DNA of 64,000 nt from Promicromonospora sp. MEB111 (GTDB lineage Bacteria; Actinomycetota; Actinomycetes; Actinomycetales; Cellulomonadaceae), in NCBI RefSeq assembly GCF_030209445.1, contig NZ_JARVSD010000008.1, forward strand, positions 310,001 through 374,000. Direction: 5' to 3'. This document shows positions 8,427-17,323 of this stretch, in pieces. Position 1 is the first letter of the stretch. Each line of letters starts with the position of its first letter. The notes beneath the pieces are model-generated. The model did no database searches. It was given only the letters and a program-made list of their open reading frames with translations, and was not told the origin of the DNA. A program made the position numbers and the translations under genes.

Positions 8427-9377
8427 ATGAGCTCCACACTTCTCGACCCACCGGTGGCGCCGTCCCACCAAGAGATCCGGCAGAAGAACCGGACCCCCTA
8501 CCTGCCCTGGCTGATGCTCTCGGCCACGATGATCCTGCTCGGCGTGCTGACGGGATACCCCGTCGTCCGCCTCGTCGTGATGTCGTTCCAGGAGTACGAG
8601 CGCGCCCAGCTCATGGGCCTGCCCGCCGAGTGGGTCGGGTTCGACAACTACGCGACGATCCTCACCGACGTCGACGGCTTCTGGACCGTCCTGCTGCGCA
8701 GCTTCGTGCTCATGGTCGTCCTCGTGGTGATCACGATGGTGATCGGCATGCTCGTCGCCTTGTTGATGATGCGCGTCGGCAAGGCCCTGCGGCTCCTGGT
8801 GTCGGTGGGCCTGCTGCTGGCCTGGGCGATGCCGTCGCTGGCCGCGACCACCGTGTGGGGCTGGATCTTCGACACGCAGTACGGCGTAGTGAACAACCTG
8901 CTCACGGCGATCACCGGTGACCGGTGGTTCGGCTACTCCTGGCTGCTCAACCCGTTGTCGTTCTTCACGATCCTCACCTGCATCGTCGTGTGGGGCGCGG
9001 TGCCGTTCGTCGCGTTCACGCTGTACGCGGGCCTGACGCAGGTCCCGGAGGAGGTCATGGAGGCGGCGCAGCTCGACGGCGCGAGCGCGTTCCAGCGCTT
9101 CCGGCTCATCCAGGTGCCCTACGTGCGCAGCATCATCACGGTGCTCGTGGTCCTGTCGATGATCTGGGACCTGAAGCTGTTCACCCAGGTGTTCGTGCTG
9201 CAGGACATCGGCGGCGACCGCGAGCTGACCAACACCATCGGCGTCTACATCTACCAGATGGGCATGGCCCAGGGGCACTACGGCCTGGCGAGCGCCATCG
9301 GCGTCGTCTTCGTCGCCGTCATGCTGGCCATCGCCTATCCCTACGTGCGGCGCACGCTGCGGGAGGACGAGCAGTGA
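8427..9377 (+). CDS. ABC sugar transporter permease (MalF type)
   Basis: 316-residue inner-membrane permease with six predicted transmembrane segments, starting with a hydrophobic segment at about residues 28-50. The cytoplasmic EAA loop reads EEVMEAAQLDGASAFQRF, which docks the ATPase. ATG at 8427 follows a weak GCAGGAAGACAGG ribosome-binding region. Its stop overlaps the next permease start by four bases (GTGA). It forms a heterodimer with the downstream permease. No ATPase gene is in the operon, as in actinobacterial systems that share an MsiK-like ATPase encoded elsewhere. Confidence 0.94.
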   Translation: MSSTLLDPPVAPSHQEIRQKNRTPYLPWLMLSATMILLGVLTGYPVVRLVVMSFQEYERAQLMGLPAEWVGFDNYATILTDVDGFWTVLLRSFVLMVVLVVITMVIGMLVALLMMRVGKALRLLVSVGLLLAWAMPSLAATTVWGWIFDTQYGVVNNLLTAITGDRWFGYSWLLNPLSFFTILTCIVVWGAVPFVAFTLYAGLTQVPEEVMEAAQLDGASAFQRFRLIQVPYVRSIITVLVVLSMIWDLKLFTQVFVLQDIGGDRELTNTIGVYIYQMGMAQGHYGLASAIGVVFVAVMLAIAYPYVRRTLREDEQ

Positions 9378-10228
9378 TCAAGATCCGCAAGCGCCTGGCC
9401 GACACCGGGTACGGCGTCATCGCCGTGATCGTCTTCGCCCTGTCGGCGTTCCCCGTGTACTGGATGGTCAGTACGTCGTTCCTGCCGAACAACCGGATCC
9501 GCGGTGAGAACCTGGCGTTCTTCCCGACGCCGGACGTGTTCACCCTGGACAACTACCGCTCGGCGATGTTCGGCCAGGTGCGGGCCCCCTTCCCGCCGGC
9601 CGTGGCGAACTCCGTCGGTGTCACGTTCCTGACCCTCGTCATCACCCTGGTCGTGGGCTTCGTCGCGGCGCTGGCCCTCACCCGGTTCCAGTTCAAGGGC
9701 CGCCGGACGTTCATCGTGCTGATCCTCGTCGTCCAGATGATCCCGGGAGAGGCGATGATCATCTCGATGTTCCGGATCATCGACGGCTGGCAGCTCCTGA
9801 ACACGATCATCGGCCTGACCATCGTCTACGCCGCCGGCGTGCTGCCGTTCACCGTCTGGACGCTGCGCGGATTCGTGAACGGTGTACCCAAGGAGCTGGA
9901 GGAGGCTGCGATGATCGACGGGTGCTCCCGGGTGGGCGCGTTCTGGCGGGTCACGTTCCCGCTGCTCGCACCCGGCCTGGTGGCCACCGGCGTGTTCGCC
10001 TTCATCCAGGCGTGGAACGAGTTCGTCATGGCGCTGGTGATCATGCAGCGGCCCGACTCGATGACCCTTCCGCTCTGGCTGCGGACGTTCGTGCAGGCCA
10101 CGCAGGCCACCAACTGGGGTGCGGTGATGGCCGCGTCGGTGCTCATCGCCATCCCCGCGGTGATCTTCTTCCTGATCGTGCAGGGCCGGATGACCGGCGG
10201 GCTGGTCTCCGGCGCGGTGAAGGGCTGA
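9374..10228 (+). CDS. ABC sugar transporter permease (MalG type)
   Basis: 284-residue permease with six transmembrane segments and the EAA motif KELEEAAMIDGCSRVGAFWR. The GTG start at 9374 overlaps the stop of the upstream permease (GTGA), so translation is coupled. It partners that permease in the sugar importer. Its own stop shares one base with the ATG of the following ROK kinase. A typical MalG-type C-terminus (GRMTGGLVSGAVKG) is present. Confidence 0.94.
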   Translation: MIKIRKRLADTGYGVIAVIVFALSAFPVYWMVSTSFLPNNRIRGENLAFFPTPDVFTLDNYRSAMFGQVRAPFPPAVANSVGVTFLTLVITLVVGFVAALALTRFQFKGRRTFIVLILVVQMIPGEAMIISMFRIIDGWQLLNTIIGLTIVYAAGVLPFTVWTLRGFVNGVPKELEEAAMIDGCSRVGAFWRVTFPLLAPGLVATGVFAFIQAWNEFVMALVIMQRPDSMTLPLWLRTFVQATQATNWGAVMAASVLIAIPAVIFFLIVQGRMTGGLVSGAVKG

Positions 10229-11295
10229 TGGGCGGTAGGCGGAAGTCCGGAAGCGGCAGTTCCACGGGTAGGTCGAGCAAGCGAAAGGTCGGGATGGGAA
10301 AGGTCGGCAAGCGGGAGGGTGGTGCCCGGTCGGTGACCGGGCGCGCGTCCGAGTACACGGTCGGCCTCGACATCGGCGGCACCAAGATCCTCGGTGCGCT
10401 CCTCGATCCGGCGGGCGAGGTGGTCGCCACGGTGCGCCGGTCCACGGTGCACGGCGCCGAGGGCCTGGTCGCCGGCGCGGCGCAGGCGGTGCGGGACGTG
10501 GTGGAGTCCGGCGGGGTGGAGCTCGCGTCGGTGGTCGGCGTCGGGCTGGGTATCCCCGGCATCGTGGACCACGTGTCCGGCACCGTGAAGCACGCGGTCA
10601 ACCTGGGGGTGCACGACGACGAGCTGCCGCTCGCCGACCTGCTCTCCCTGGCCCTGGGCGGGGTGCCGGTGGTGGTCGAGAACGACCTCAACGTGGCCGC
10701 CGTCGGCGCCGCGCACGTGCTGGAGCGCTCGGAGGGCCAGGACGGCGGGGCGCCGGAGCACGAGGACCTCGCGTTCCTCGCGCTGGGCACAGGACTCGCG
10801 TCCGGCCTGGTGCTGGACGGCGAGCTGCGCCGGGGCGCGAGCGGCGCGGCCGGCGAGATCGGGCACATCCCGGTGGACCCGCTCGGACCGGAGTGCCCGT
10901 GCGGCCAGCGCGGCTGCCTGGAGCGGTTCGCGTCGGGCAAGGCGCTGGAGGCGGCCTGGCCGTCGCGGTACGGCAAGCCCGCCCCGGTGGAGCTGTTCGA
11001 GGCGGCACGCGCCGGCGACGAGGAGGCGATCGCGGTCAAGGACCGGTTCGCGTCCGCGACGGCGTCCGCCGTGCGTCTGCTGGTCCTGGCCACCGACGTG
11101 CGGCACGTCGTGCTCGGCGGCGGCGTGGCGCTGCTCGGCACCGAGCTGCTGGACGCGGTGCAGGACGCGCTGCGCGAGCAGGCCAAGGTGTCGTCGTTCC
11201 TCGGGTCGCTCAAGCTCGCGGACCGGGTCAGGCTGGCGCCGACGCACGTTCCGGTCGCGGCGGTGGGCGCCGCGGTGCTGGGGAGGAGGAACTGA
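10228..11295 (+). CDS. ROK family sugar kinase (N-acetylglucosamine/glucose kinase-like)
   Basis: 355 residues from the overlapping ATG. The ATP site LDIGGTK is at about residues 50-56, the catalytic Asp is in ENDLNVAA, and the zinc motif GEIGHIPV...CPCGQRGC is intact. There is no HTH, so it is a kinase and not a regulator. It probably phosphorylates the imported amino sugar before NagB. The first ~45 residues are a basic Gly/Ser/Lys/Arg-rich stretch (SKRKVGMGKVGKREGG) not normal for ROK kinases. A GTG at 10332, in the segment reading SVTGRAS, could be the true start, giving a 320-residue protein of usual length. Deacetylation by NagA is not encoded in the window. Confidence 0.9.
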   Translation: MGGRRKSGSGSSTGRSSKRKVGMGKVGKREGGARSVTGRASEYTVGLDIGGTKILGALLDPAGEVVATVRRSTVHGAEGLVAGAAQAVRDVVESGGVELASVVGVGLGIPGIVDHVSGTVKHAVNLGVHDDELPLADLLSLALGGVPVVVENDLNVAAVGAAHVLERSEGQDGGAPEHEDLAFLALGTGLASGLVLDGELRRGASGAAGEIGHIPVDPLGPECPCGQRGCLERFASGKALEAAWPSRYGKPAPVELFEAARAGDEEAIAVKDRFASATASAVRLLVLATDVRHVVLGGGVALLGTELLDAVQDALREQAKVSSFLGSLKLADRVRLAPTHVPVAAVGAAVLGRRN

Positions 11296-12074
11296 TGGAG
11301 GTCGTGATCGCGCCGGCGGCGGAGCTGGCGAGGCTGGCGGCGGACGCCGTGGAAGGTCTGCTGCGGGGCAACCCGGAGGCGGTGCTGGGGCTGGCCACGG
11401 GGTCGTCGCCGCTGGCGGTGTACGACGAGCTGGCCACCCGGCACAAGGAGGGGCTCTCGTTCGCGCGGGCCCGGGCCTTCATGCTCGACGAGTACGTCGG
11501 TCTGAGCGCCGACCACCCCGAGCGGTACCGCAACGTGATCGAGAAGGAGATCGCGTCACGGGTCGACTTCGTCCCTGGTGCGGTGCAGGGTCCCGACGGC
11601 CTCGCGGAGGACCTGCCCGCGGCGTGCGCCGCCTACGAGCAGGCGATCACGGATGCCGGGGGAGTGGACCTGCAGATCCTGGGGATCGGCACGGACGGGC
11701 ACATCGCGTTCAACGAGCCGGGTTCCTCGCTCGCCTCCCGCACCCGGATCAAGACCCTGACGAAGCAGACCCGGGAGGACAACGCCCGGTTCTTCGGCGG
11801 GTCGGTCGACCTGGTGCCGCGGCACTGCCTGACGCAGGGGCTGGCCACGATCATGGCGGCGCGGCACCTGGTGCTGCTGGCCACGGGGCGGGCCAAGGCC
11901 GAGGCGGTGCACCAGCTCGTGGAAGGCCCGGTCTCGGCGATGTGGCCCGCGACGATCATGCAGCTGCACCCGCACGCGACCGTGCTGGTCGACGACGCGG
12001 CGGCCTCCCGCCTGCAGCTCGGCGACTACTACCGGCAGACCTACGCGGACAAGCCCGACTGGCAGGGCCTGTAG
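11295..12074 (+). CDS. nagB: glucosamine-6-phosphate deaminase
   Basis: 259-residue NagB, converting glucosamine-6-phosphate to fructose-6-phosphate and ammonia. Signature motifs: LGLATGSSP (phosphate loop), MLDEY, and the active-site block GIGTDGHIAFNEPG. It starts at the ATG sharing one base with the kinase stop, behind a very strong GGGAGGAGG site (11281-11289). It closes the transporter-kinase operon and gives the best evidence that the imported sugar is an amino sugar. It is followed by a bidirectional hairpin terminator. Confidence 0.97.
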   Translation: MEVVIAPAAELARLAADAVEGLLRGNPEAVLGLATGSSPLAVYDELATRHKEGLSFARARAFMLDEYVGLSADHPERYRNVIEKEIASRVDFVPGAVQGPDGLAEDLPAACAAYEQAITDAGGVDLQILGIGTDGHIAFNEPGSSLASRTRIKTLTKQTREDNARFFGGSVDLVPRHCLTQGLATIMAARHLVLLATGRAKAEAVHQLVEGPVSAMWPATIMQLHPHATVLVDDAAASRLQLGDYYRQTYADKPDWQGL

Positions 12075-12076
12075 CC

Positions 12077-12115
12077 ACGTGCCGGACGCTCAGGGTGACC
12101 TGAGCGCCCGACACG
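12077..12115. terminator. bidirectional hairpin between nagB and AAA+ gene
   Basis: CGCTCAGG and CCTGAGCG (8 bp, loop GTGA) are extended outward by ACGTG/CACGT with two mismatches. It lies exactly between two convergent genes. No T-run is present on either side. Confidence 0.65.
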
Positions 12116-13471
12116 TCAGAGGTAGTTGCCCGCGACCGGCGCGGGCTTCCACCGGCCGGACGTCGCCACGTCGGCGACCCGGCTGGTCGTGAGGCCGTCG
12201 GGGCCGTGCTCCAGGATGGAGCGGCGGGCCACCTCGCGCAGGTCGGCGCCCGTGGCCCCGTCCAGGTAGGACGCGACCAGGTCCACGTCGACGGGAGCGT
12301 CCGGCGGCAGGAAGAGCCGCAGGATCTCCGTGCGCCCCGCCTGGTCCGGCGGCGGCACCTCGATGATCGTGTCGAACCGCCCCGGGCGCTTCACGGCCGG
12401 GTCCAGCGCGTCCGGGTCGTTCGTGGTGGCGAGGGTCAGCACGTCGTCCGAGCTGCGGGTGCCGTCCAGGGCGTCGAGGAACTCGGCGAACGAGGTGTCG
12501 CCGCGCGAACCCTTGGAGGCGACCGAGTCGATCTCCTCCAGCACCACGAGGCACGGCCCGAGGCCGCGGATCTCCTCGTACAGCTCGGTCATCCACGTGC
12601 GCAGCACCTCGGCCGTGACCAGCACGACCGTGAGCGGACCGGCCAACTCCGTGGCGATGACCCGCGTGAGCTTCGTCTTGCCGACACCGGGCCGGCCGGC
12701 CAGCAGCAGGCCGCGCGAGGTGGTGTGGCCCAGGGCTCGCAGCGCCTCGCGGCGCGTGGTCACGCTGGAGCAGAACAGGTCCACCTCGCGCCACAGCTCG
12801 GCGGGCAGCACCACGTCGTCGCGCACCTGGACGGTGTGCCGGACCGGGGTCAGCTCGACGGTGCCGTTCCCGGACCGCGCCGACAGCACGCCGCCCCGGT
12901 AGGGGTGGTCCGCCTCCAGCGTGCGGGTGAGGTCCGCGAGCACGCGCTCGGCGAGCGCCAGCCCGCCCGGCGGCGTGAAGGCGGTGATCATGGGCGTCCC
13001 GTAGCGGTAGGCCACCTCGACGGCGACGGCCGTGTCGTAGGCGGACCCGGCCGGGAACAGCACCGTGGCGACGGCGGGCACGCTCACCGAGGTGCCGTCG
13101 CCGAGGTCGAGCGCCGCACGCTGCGGTGCCCCGCCGGGGCCGAACACGGCGACGTCGTCGGGGTGCCGGTCCACCCAGCGCTGGAGCGCGTAGGCGTGCA
13201 GCCGCTGCAGGGTGCGCGACATGTCGCGGGAGACGTTGACGAGCGTGCTCTCGTCGACGTCCCACCGGAGGGCCAGCCACTCGCTCGACGAGCGGGGCTC
13301 CTTGGGGCGCTCCGGGACGGGGCGGCCGAGCATCGCCGCGACGGCGGCGACGGCGCGACGGGCGGCCTCGTCGTGGTCACCGAAGTCGGGCCAGACGGGT
13401 TCGGGCGCGCCGCGGGGGATCGCGTAGGTCTCGGGCAGGGTGAGGCTCCTCTCAGGGCGGGGATGTGACAT
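12116..13471 (-). CDS. AAA+ ATPase (CDC48/FtsH-like AAA module)
   Basis: 451 residues: an N-terminal region of unknown fold (1-240) and one C-terminal AAA module. Walker A GRPGVGKTK (about 259-267), Walker B LVVLEEID where the usual Asp-Glu is Glu-Glu, sensor TTND and arginine-finger segment RPGRFD are present. The ATP-driven remodelling substrate is unknown. Start at 13471: ATATAAC near 13479-13485 lies seven bases upstream and no ribosome-binding site is seen, so it is probably leaderless. A longer in-frame start at 13639 would overlap the DUF3039 gene start and is rejected. Confidence 0.85.
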   Translation of the reverse strand: MSHPRPERSLTLPETYAIPRGAPEPVWPDFGDHDEAARRAVAAVAAMLGRPVPERPKEPRSSSEWLALRWDVDESTLVNVSRDMSRTLQRLHAYALQRWVDRHPDDVAVFGPGGAPQRAALDLGDGTSVSVPAVATVLFPAGSAYDTAVAVEVAYRYGTPMITAFTPPGGLALAERVLADLTRTLEADHPYRGGVLSARSGNGTVELTPVRHTVQVRDDVVLPAELWREVDLFCSSVTTRREALRALGHTTSRGLLLAGRPGVGKTKLTRVIATELAGPLTVVLVTAEVLRTWMTELYEEIRGLGPCLVVLEEIDSVASKGSRGDTSFAEFLDALDGTRSSDDVLTLATTNDPDALDPAVKRPGRFDTIIEVPPPDQAGRTEILRLFLPPDAPVDVDLVASYLDGATGADLREVARRSILEHGPDGLTTSRVADVATSGRWKPAPVAGNYL

Positions 13472-13596
13472 GCGGACAGTTATATCCGTCGTCACCGACA
13501 CGACCGCAAGGAATTCCGCGCACGGTTGTCCGGAACGGTGGTCGCGGGGGCGTGCCGACGGCGTCGGTGTCGGTGGTCCCGCGTAGACTTGTCGGT

Positions 13597-13899
13597 ATGA
13601 CCGAACCACTCTCCAACCCGCAGGACGAGCCCGTGACACAGGGCGGTACGAGCGTCCTCGAGCGCGAGGAGACCCGGGAGGAGACGGAGCCGGGAGACCA
13701 CGAGCGTTTTGCGCACTATGTGCGCAAGGAGAAGATCATGCAGTCCGCCATGAGCGGCAAGCCCGTGATCGCGCTCTGTGGCAAGGTCTGGGTCCCGGGT
13801 CGTGATCCGGGCAAGTTCCCGGTGTGTCCCCGGTGCAAGGAGATCTACGACGGTCTCCGCGATCCGCAGGACGGCGGCGAGGGCGACTCCACCAAGTGA
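13597..13899 (+). CDS. DUF3039 family protein
   Basis: 100-residue protein of the actinobacterial DUF3039 family. An acidic N-terminus is followed by a compact domain with ALCGKVW and a CPRCKEIYD knuckle, so Cys residues could form a small zinc site. Function unknown. TAGACT at 13584-13589 ends seven bases before the ATG and no ribosome-binding site exists, so the transcript is probably leaderless. The stop overlaps the helicase start (GTGA), a linkage that suggests a joint role with the helicase. Confidence 0.92.
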   Translation: MTEPLSNPQDEPVTQGGTSVLEREETREETEPGDHERFAHYVRKEKIMQSAMSGKPVIALCGKVWVPGRDPGKFPVCPRCKEIYDGLRDPQDGGEGDSTK

Positions 13900-15701
13900 C
13901 GAGCCAGCCGCAGCAGCTGCCCCACACACCGTCGTCTGCGGCCGCTTCGTCGCTCAGCCCTGCCTTTCCACGCCGTGCCCCCTGGGGTACGGCGTCGAGT
14001 CTGCGCGCCTGGCAGGCGGAGGCCCTGGAGCAGTACCGCGTGACGAACCCGCGGGACTTCCTGGCCGTCGCCACCCCGGGCGCGGGCAAGACGACGTTCG
14101 CGCTCCGTATCGCCACCGAGCTCCTCGAGCAGGGCATCGTCCGGCGGGTCACCGTCGTGGCCCCCACCGAGCACCTGAAGACCCAGTGGGCCGACGCCGC
14201 CGCGCGCGTCGGCATCCGCATCGACCCGGCCTTCAAGAACTCGCAGGGCCGGCACGGCTCGCACTACGACGGCGTCGCGCTCACCTACGCGCAGGTGGCG
14301 GCCAAGCCGGCTCTGCACCGTGCCCGCACGGAGGCGGCGCGCACCCTCGTGATCCTCGACGAGGTGCACCACGGCGGTGACGCCCTCAGCTGGGGTGACG
14401 CCGTCCGCGAGGCGTTCGAGGGCGCCGAGCGCCGCCTGGCGCTCACCGGCACCCCGTTCCGCAGCGACACGTCCGCCATCCCGTTCGTCCAGTACGAGGC
14501 CGACCGCGAGGGCATCCGCCGCTCCAAGGCCGACTACACGTACGGCTACGGCGAGGCGCTGCGCGACCACGTCGTCCGGCCCGTGCTCTTCCTGTCCTAC
14601 GCCGGCGACATGCGCTGGCGCACCAAGATGGGCGACGAGGTCAGCGCCCGCCTCGGCGAGGCCATGACCAAGGACATGACCGGGCAGGCGTGGCGCACCG
14701 CGCTGGACCCCGAGGGGCAGTGGATCCCGTCGGTGCTCGCGGCGGCGGACAAGCGCCTCACCGAGGTGCGCCGCACGGTGCCCGACGCCGGGGGCCTGGT
14801 CATCGCGACCGACCAGGACAACGCGCGCGCCTACGCCACGCACCTCCAGGAGATCACCGGCAAGCGCCCCGTCGTGGTCCTCTCGGACGACGAGGGTGCC
14901 TCCGGGCGCATCGAGGAGTACGCACAGGGCGAGGACCGCTGGATGGTGGCGGTGCGCATGGTGTCGGAGGGCGTGGACGTGCCACGCCTCGCCGTCGGCG
15001 TGTATGCCACCAGCGCCTCGACACCGCTGTTCTTCGCCCAGGCGATCGGCCGGTTCGTGCGCGCCCGCAAGCGCGGCGAGACGGCGTCGATCTTCCTGCC
15101 GAGCGTCGCGCCCCTGCTGAACCTGGCGAACTCGATGGAGCAGGAGCGCGACCACGCGCTCGACCGGCCGCGCACGGCCGAGGAGCAGGGCATCGAGTAC
15201 GACCCGGAGGCCGCGCTGATCGCGGAGGCCAACAAGGAGGAGAAGGCGTCGAGCGAGCTGCTGGGCTCGTTCCAGGCGCTGGAGGCCCAGGCCTCGTTCG
15301 ACCGCGTCCTGTTCGACGGCGGCGAGTTCGGCACGAGTGCCGACCTCGGCTCCGCGGAGGAGCAGGACTTCCTCGGCCTGCCCGGGCTCCTGGAGCCCGA
15401 CCAGGTGGCGACGCTGCTGCGACAGCGCCAGGCCGACCACCTCAAGGCGCGCGGCGGTGCCCCCACCGCGCGCGAGGTGGAGAACGAACGGTCCGAGCAG
15501 GAGCACCGTCGCGCGGGCGAGCTGCGCAAGGAGCTGTCCAAGCTCGTCTCCGCGTGGGCCAAGCGCAGCGGGCAGCCGCACGGCGTGGTCCACACCGAGC
15601 TGCGCCGCAAGTGCGGCGGGCCCGAGGTACCCCTGGCGACCGCCGACCAGCTCGAGGCACGCGTGGCCCAGGTCCGGCGCTGGTTCGTCGGTCAGAAGTA
15701 G
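13896..15701 (+). CDS. DEAD/DEAH-box (SF2) helicase
   Basis: 601-residue superfamily 2 helicase. Motif I ATPGAGKT (about residue 60), motif II DEVHH, motif III LTGTPFR, and the second RecA domain with a VRMVSEGVDVPRL / QAIGRFVRAR motif V-VI region are visible. The C-terminal third is charged and has no recognised domain. It resembles type III restriction ResA-like and UvrB-like helicases found next to DUF3039 in actinobacteria. No methylase or nuclease is nearby, so it is likely a stand-alone nucleic-acid translocase. Translation is coupled to DUF3039. Confidence 0.9.
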   Translation: MTSQPQQLPHTPSSAAASSLSPAFPRRAPWGTASSLRAWQAEALEQYRVTNPRDFLAVATPGAGKTTFALRIATELLEQGIVRRVTVVAPTEHLKTQWADAAARVGIRIDPAFKNSQGRHGSHYDGVALTYAQVAAKPALHRARTEAARTLVILDEVHHGGDALSWGDAVREAFEGAERRLALTGTPFRSDTSAIPFVQYEADREGIRRSKADYTYGYGEALRDHVVRPVLFLSYAGDMRWRTKMGDEVSARLGEAMTKDMTGQAWRTALDPEGQWIPSVLAAADKRLTEVRRTVPDAGGLVIATDQDNARAYATHLQEITGKRPVVVLSDDEGASGRIEEYAQGEDRWMVAVRMVSEGVDVPRLAVGVYATSASTPLFFAQAIGRFVRARKRGETASIFLPSVAPLLNLANSMEQERDHALDRPRTAEEQGIEYDPEAALIAEANKEEKASSELLGSFQALEAQASFDRVLFDGGEFGTSADLGSAEEQDFLGLPGLLEPDQVATLLRQRQADHLKARGGAPTAREVENERSEQEHRRAGELRKELSKLVSAWAKRSGQPHGVVHTELRRKCGGPEVPLATADQLEARVAQVRRWFVGQK

Positions 15702-15764
15702 GACGGGAGCGAGAAGATCCGCATGGTGAGACAAGAGGCCGTCCTGGCCGTATTCGCCCGGCCC

Positions 15765-15787
15765 AGGCCAGTTCTCTGGCCTACCGT
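15765..15787 (+). promoter_or_regulatory. operator-like repeat over the pncB -10
   Basis: AGGCCAG (15765-15771) and CTGGCCT (15776-15782) form a perfect 7+7 inverted repeat with four bases between. Its last base starts the -10 hexamer TACCGT (15782-15787), which ends six bases before the ATG. A repressor bound here would block the promoter. The regulator is unknown; an NAD-responsive one would make sense for this gene. Confidence 0.5.
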
Positions 15788-15793
15788 GAGTGC

Positions 15794-17242
15794 ATGACCG
15801 ACGAGCTTCGGAGCATCGGCGCTCCGCTCACAGACTCGTGGCCTGCGCTCGACAACGGTGTCGGTGAACCGCGGCCGCTTCCCGCAGCACCCCTTCCGGC
15901 GGTCCGCCCGTCGGTCGCCCTGCTGACCGACCGCTACGAGCTCACCATGCTCCAGGCGGCGCTCGCCGACGGCACCGCCCACCGGCACTGCGTGTTCGAG
16001 GTGTTCACGCGGCGCCTGCCCGCGGGCCGGCGCTACGGCGTCCTGGCGGGCACCGGTCGTGTCCTGGAAGCGCTGCCACACTTCGTCTTCGAGGACGCCG
16101 AGCTGGCCTACCTCGAGCAGAACGGCGTGGTGGACCGCCGGACGCTCGACTACCTCGCGAACTACCGTTTCACCGGGACCATCCAGGGTTACGTCGAGGG
16201 CGAGGTGTTCTTCCCCGGCTCGCCCGTGCTGCAGGTCGAGGGGTCGTTCGCCGAGGCCGTGCTGCTGGAGACCCTGATCCTGTCGATCCTGAACTACGAC
16301 TCGGCGGTGGCTTCGGCGGCCTCCCGCATGACGAGCGCGGCCGGGAGCCGGCCCGTCCTGGAGATGGGTTCCCGCCGGGCGAGCGAGCAGGCCGCCGTGG
16401 CGGCGGCCCGGGCCGCCGTCATCGGTGGTTTCGCCGGCACGTCCAACCTCGAGGCCGGGATGAGGTACGGGCTCGACACCATCGGTACGGCGGCGCACGC
16501 CTTCACGCTGCTGCACGACAACGAGCGGGAGGCCTTCGCGTCGCAGGTCGCCTCGCTGGGCCCGGGCACCACGCTGCTGGTCGACACCTACGACGTGAAG
16601 CAGGGCGTGGCGACCGCCGTCGAGGTGGCGGGGACCGGGCTGGGCGCGGTGCGGCTCGACTCGGGCGACCTCGGGGGACTGGCGGGGGAGGTCCGCCGTC
16701 AGCTCGACTCGCTCGGCGCGCGGGACACCAAGATCGTGGTCACCTCCGACCTCGACGAGTACGCGATCGCGTCGCTGGCCGCGGCCCCGGTGGACGTGTA
16801 CGGCGTCGGGACGTCTCTGGTGACGGGGTCGGGTGCGCCGACCTGCGGCATGGTCTACAAGCTGGTGGCACGCGCCGACGCGTCGGGCGTGCTGCAGCCG
16901 GTGGCCAAGGCGTCGGCCAACAAGGCGTCGGTGGGTGGGCGCAAGGCCGCAGCGCGGCGCTACGGCCGCGACGGGTACGCCGTCGAGGAGATCATGGTGA
17001 CCGGTCCGGACACCGCGGTGGCGGAGTGGACGCCCCAGAGCGACGACCTCCGGCCGCTGCTCGCCCCGCTGGTCGTGGACGGCGCCGTCGACTCGCGCTG
17101 GGTGGGTCCGTACGGCGTCGCGAACGCGGCGATCAACCACGGCATGGTGCGCGCCGAGCTGCCGCGCGGCGCCCGCCGGCTGTCCAAGGGCGACCCGGCG
17201 ATCCCGACCGTGGACCTCCGGCTCGACGACCTTCGCGACTGA
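15794..17242 (+). CDS. pncB: nicotinate phosphoribosyltransferase
   Basis: 482 residues. It makes nicotinate mononucleotide from nicotinate and PRPP in the Preiss-Handler NAD salvage pathway. Visible: LLTDRYELTM at the start of the catalytic domain, the phosphorylatable His region GTAAHAF, the VRLDSGDL barrel strand and GVGTSLVTG phosphate loop. Start ATG at 15794 is six bases after TACCGT. It stands upstream of clpS in the order pncB-clpS-DUF2017-murI, which is widespread in actinobacteria. Confidence 0.95.
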   Translation: MTDELRSIGAPLTDSWPALDNGVGEPRPLPAAPLPAVRPSVALLTDRYELTMLQAALADGTAHRHCVFEVFTRRLPAGRRYGVLAGTGRVLEALPHFVFEDAELAYLEQNGVVDRRTLDYLANYRFTGTIQGYVEGEVFFPGSPVLQVEGSFAEAVLLETLILSILNYDSAVASAASRMTSAAGSRPVLEMGSRRASEQAAVAAARAAVIGGFAGTSNLEAGMRYGLDTIGTAAHAFTLLHDNEREAFASQVASLGPGTTLLVDTYDVKQGVATAVEVAGTGLGAVRLDSGDLGGLAGEVRRQLDSLGARDTKIVVTSDLDEYAIASLAAAPVDVYGVGTSLVTGSGAPTCGMVYKLVARADASGVLQPVAKASANKASVGGRKAAARRYGRDGYAVEEIMVTGPDTAVAEWTPQSDDLRPLLAPLVVDGAVDSRWVGPYGVANAAINHGMVRAELPRGARRLSKGDPAIPTVDLRLDDLRD

Positions 17243-17323
17243 GGTCACAGCCCGGCGACAACTTGGTGGGAATCTCTGACAGGGGTGTCCAGTCCAGGGA
17301 CGAAACAGCCTAGAGTGAGACCT

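Noticed and set aside
13896-15701. Helicase as part of a restriction or phage defence system
   Set aside because: Partner gene is DUF3039 and no methylase, nuclease or other defence gene is adjacent; the pair is a standard actinobacterial arrangement.
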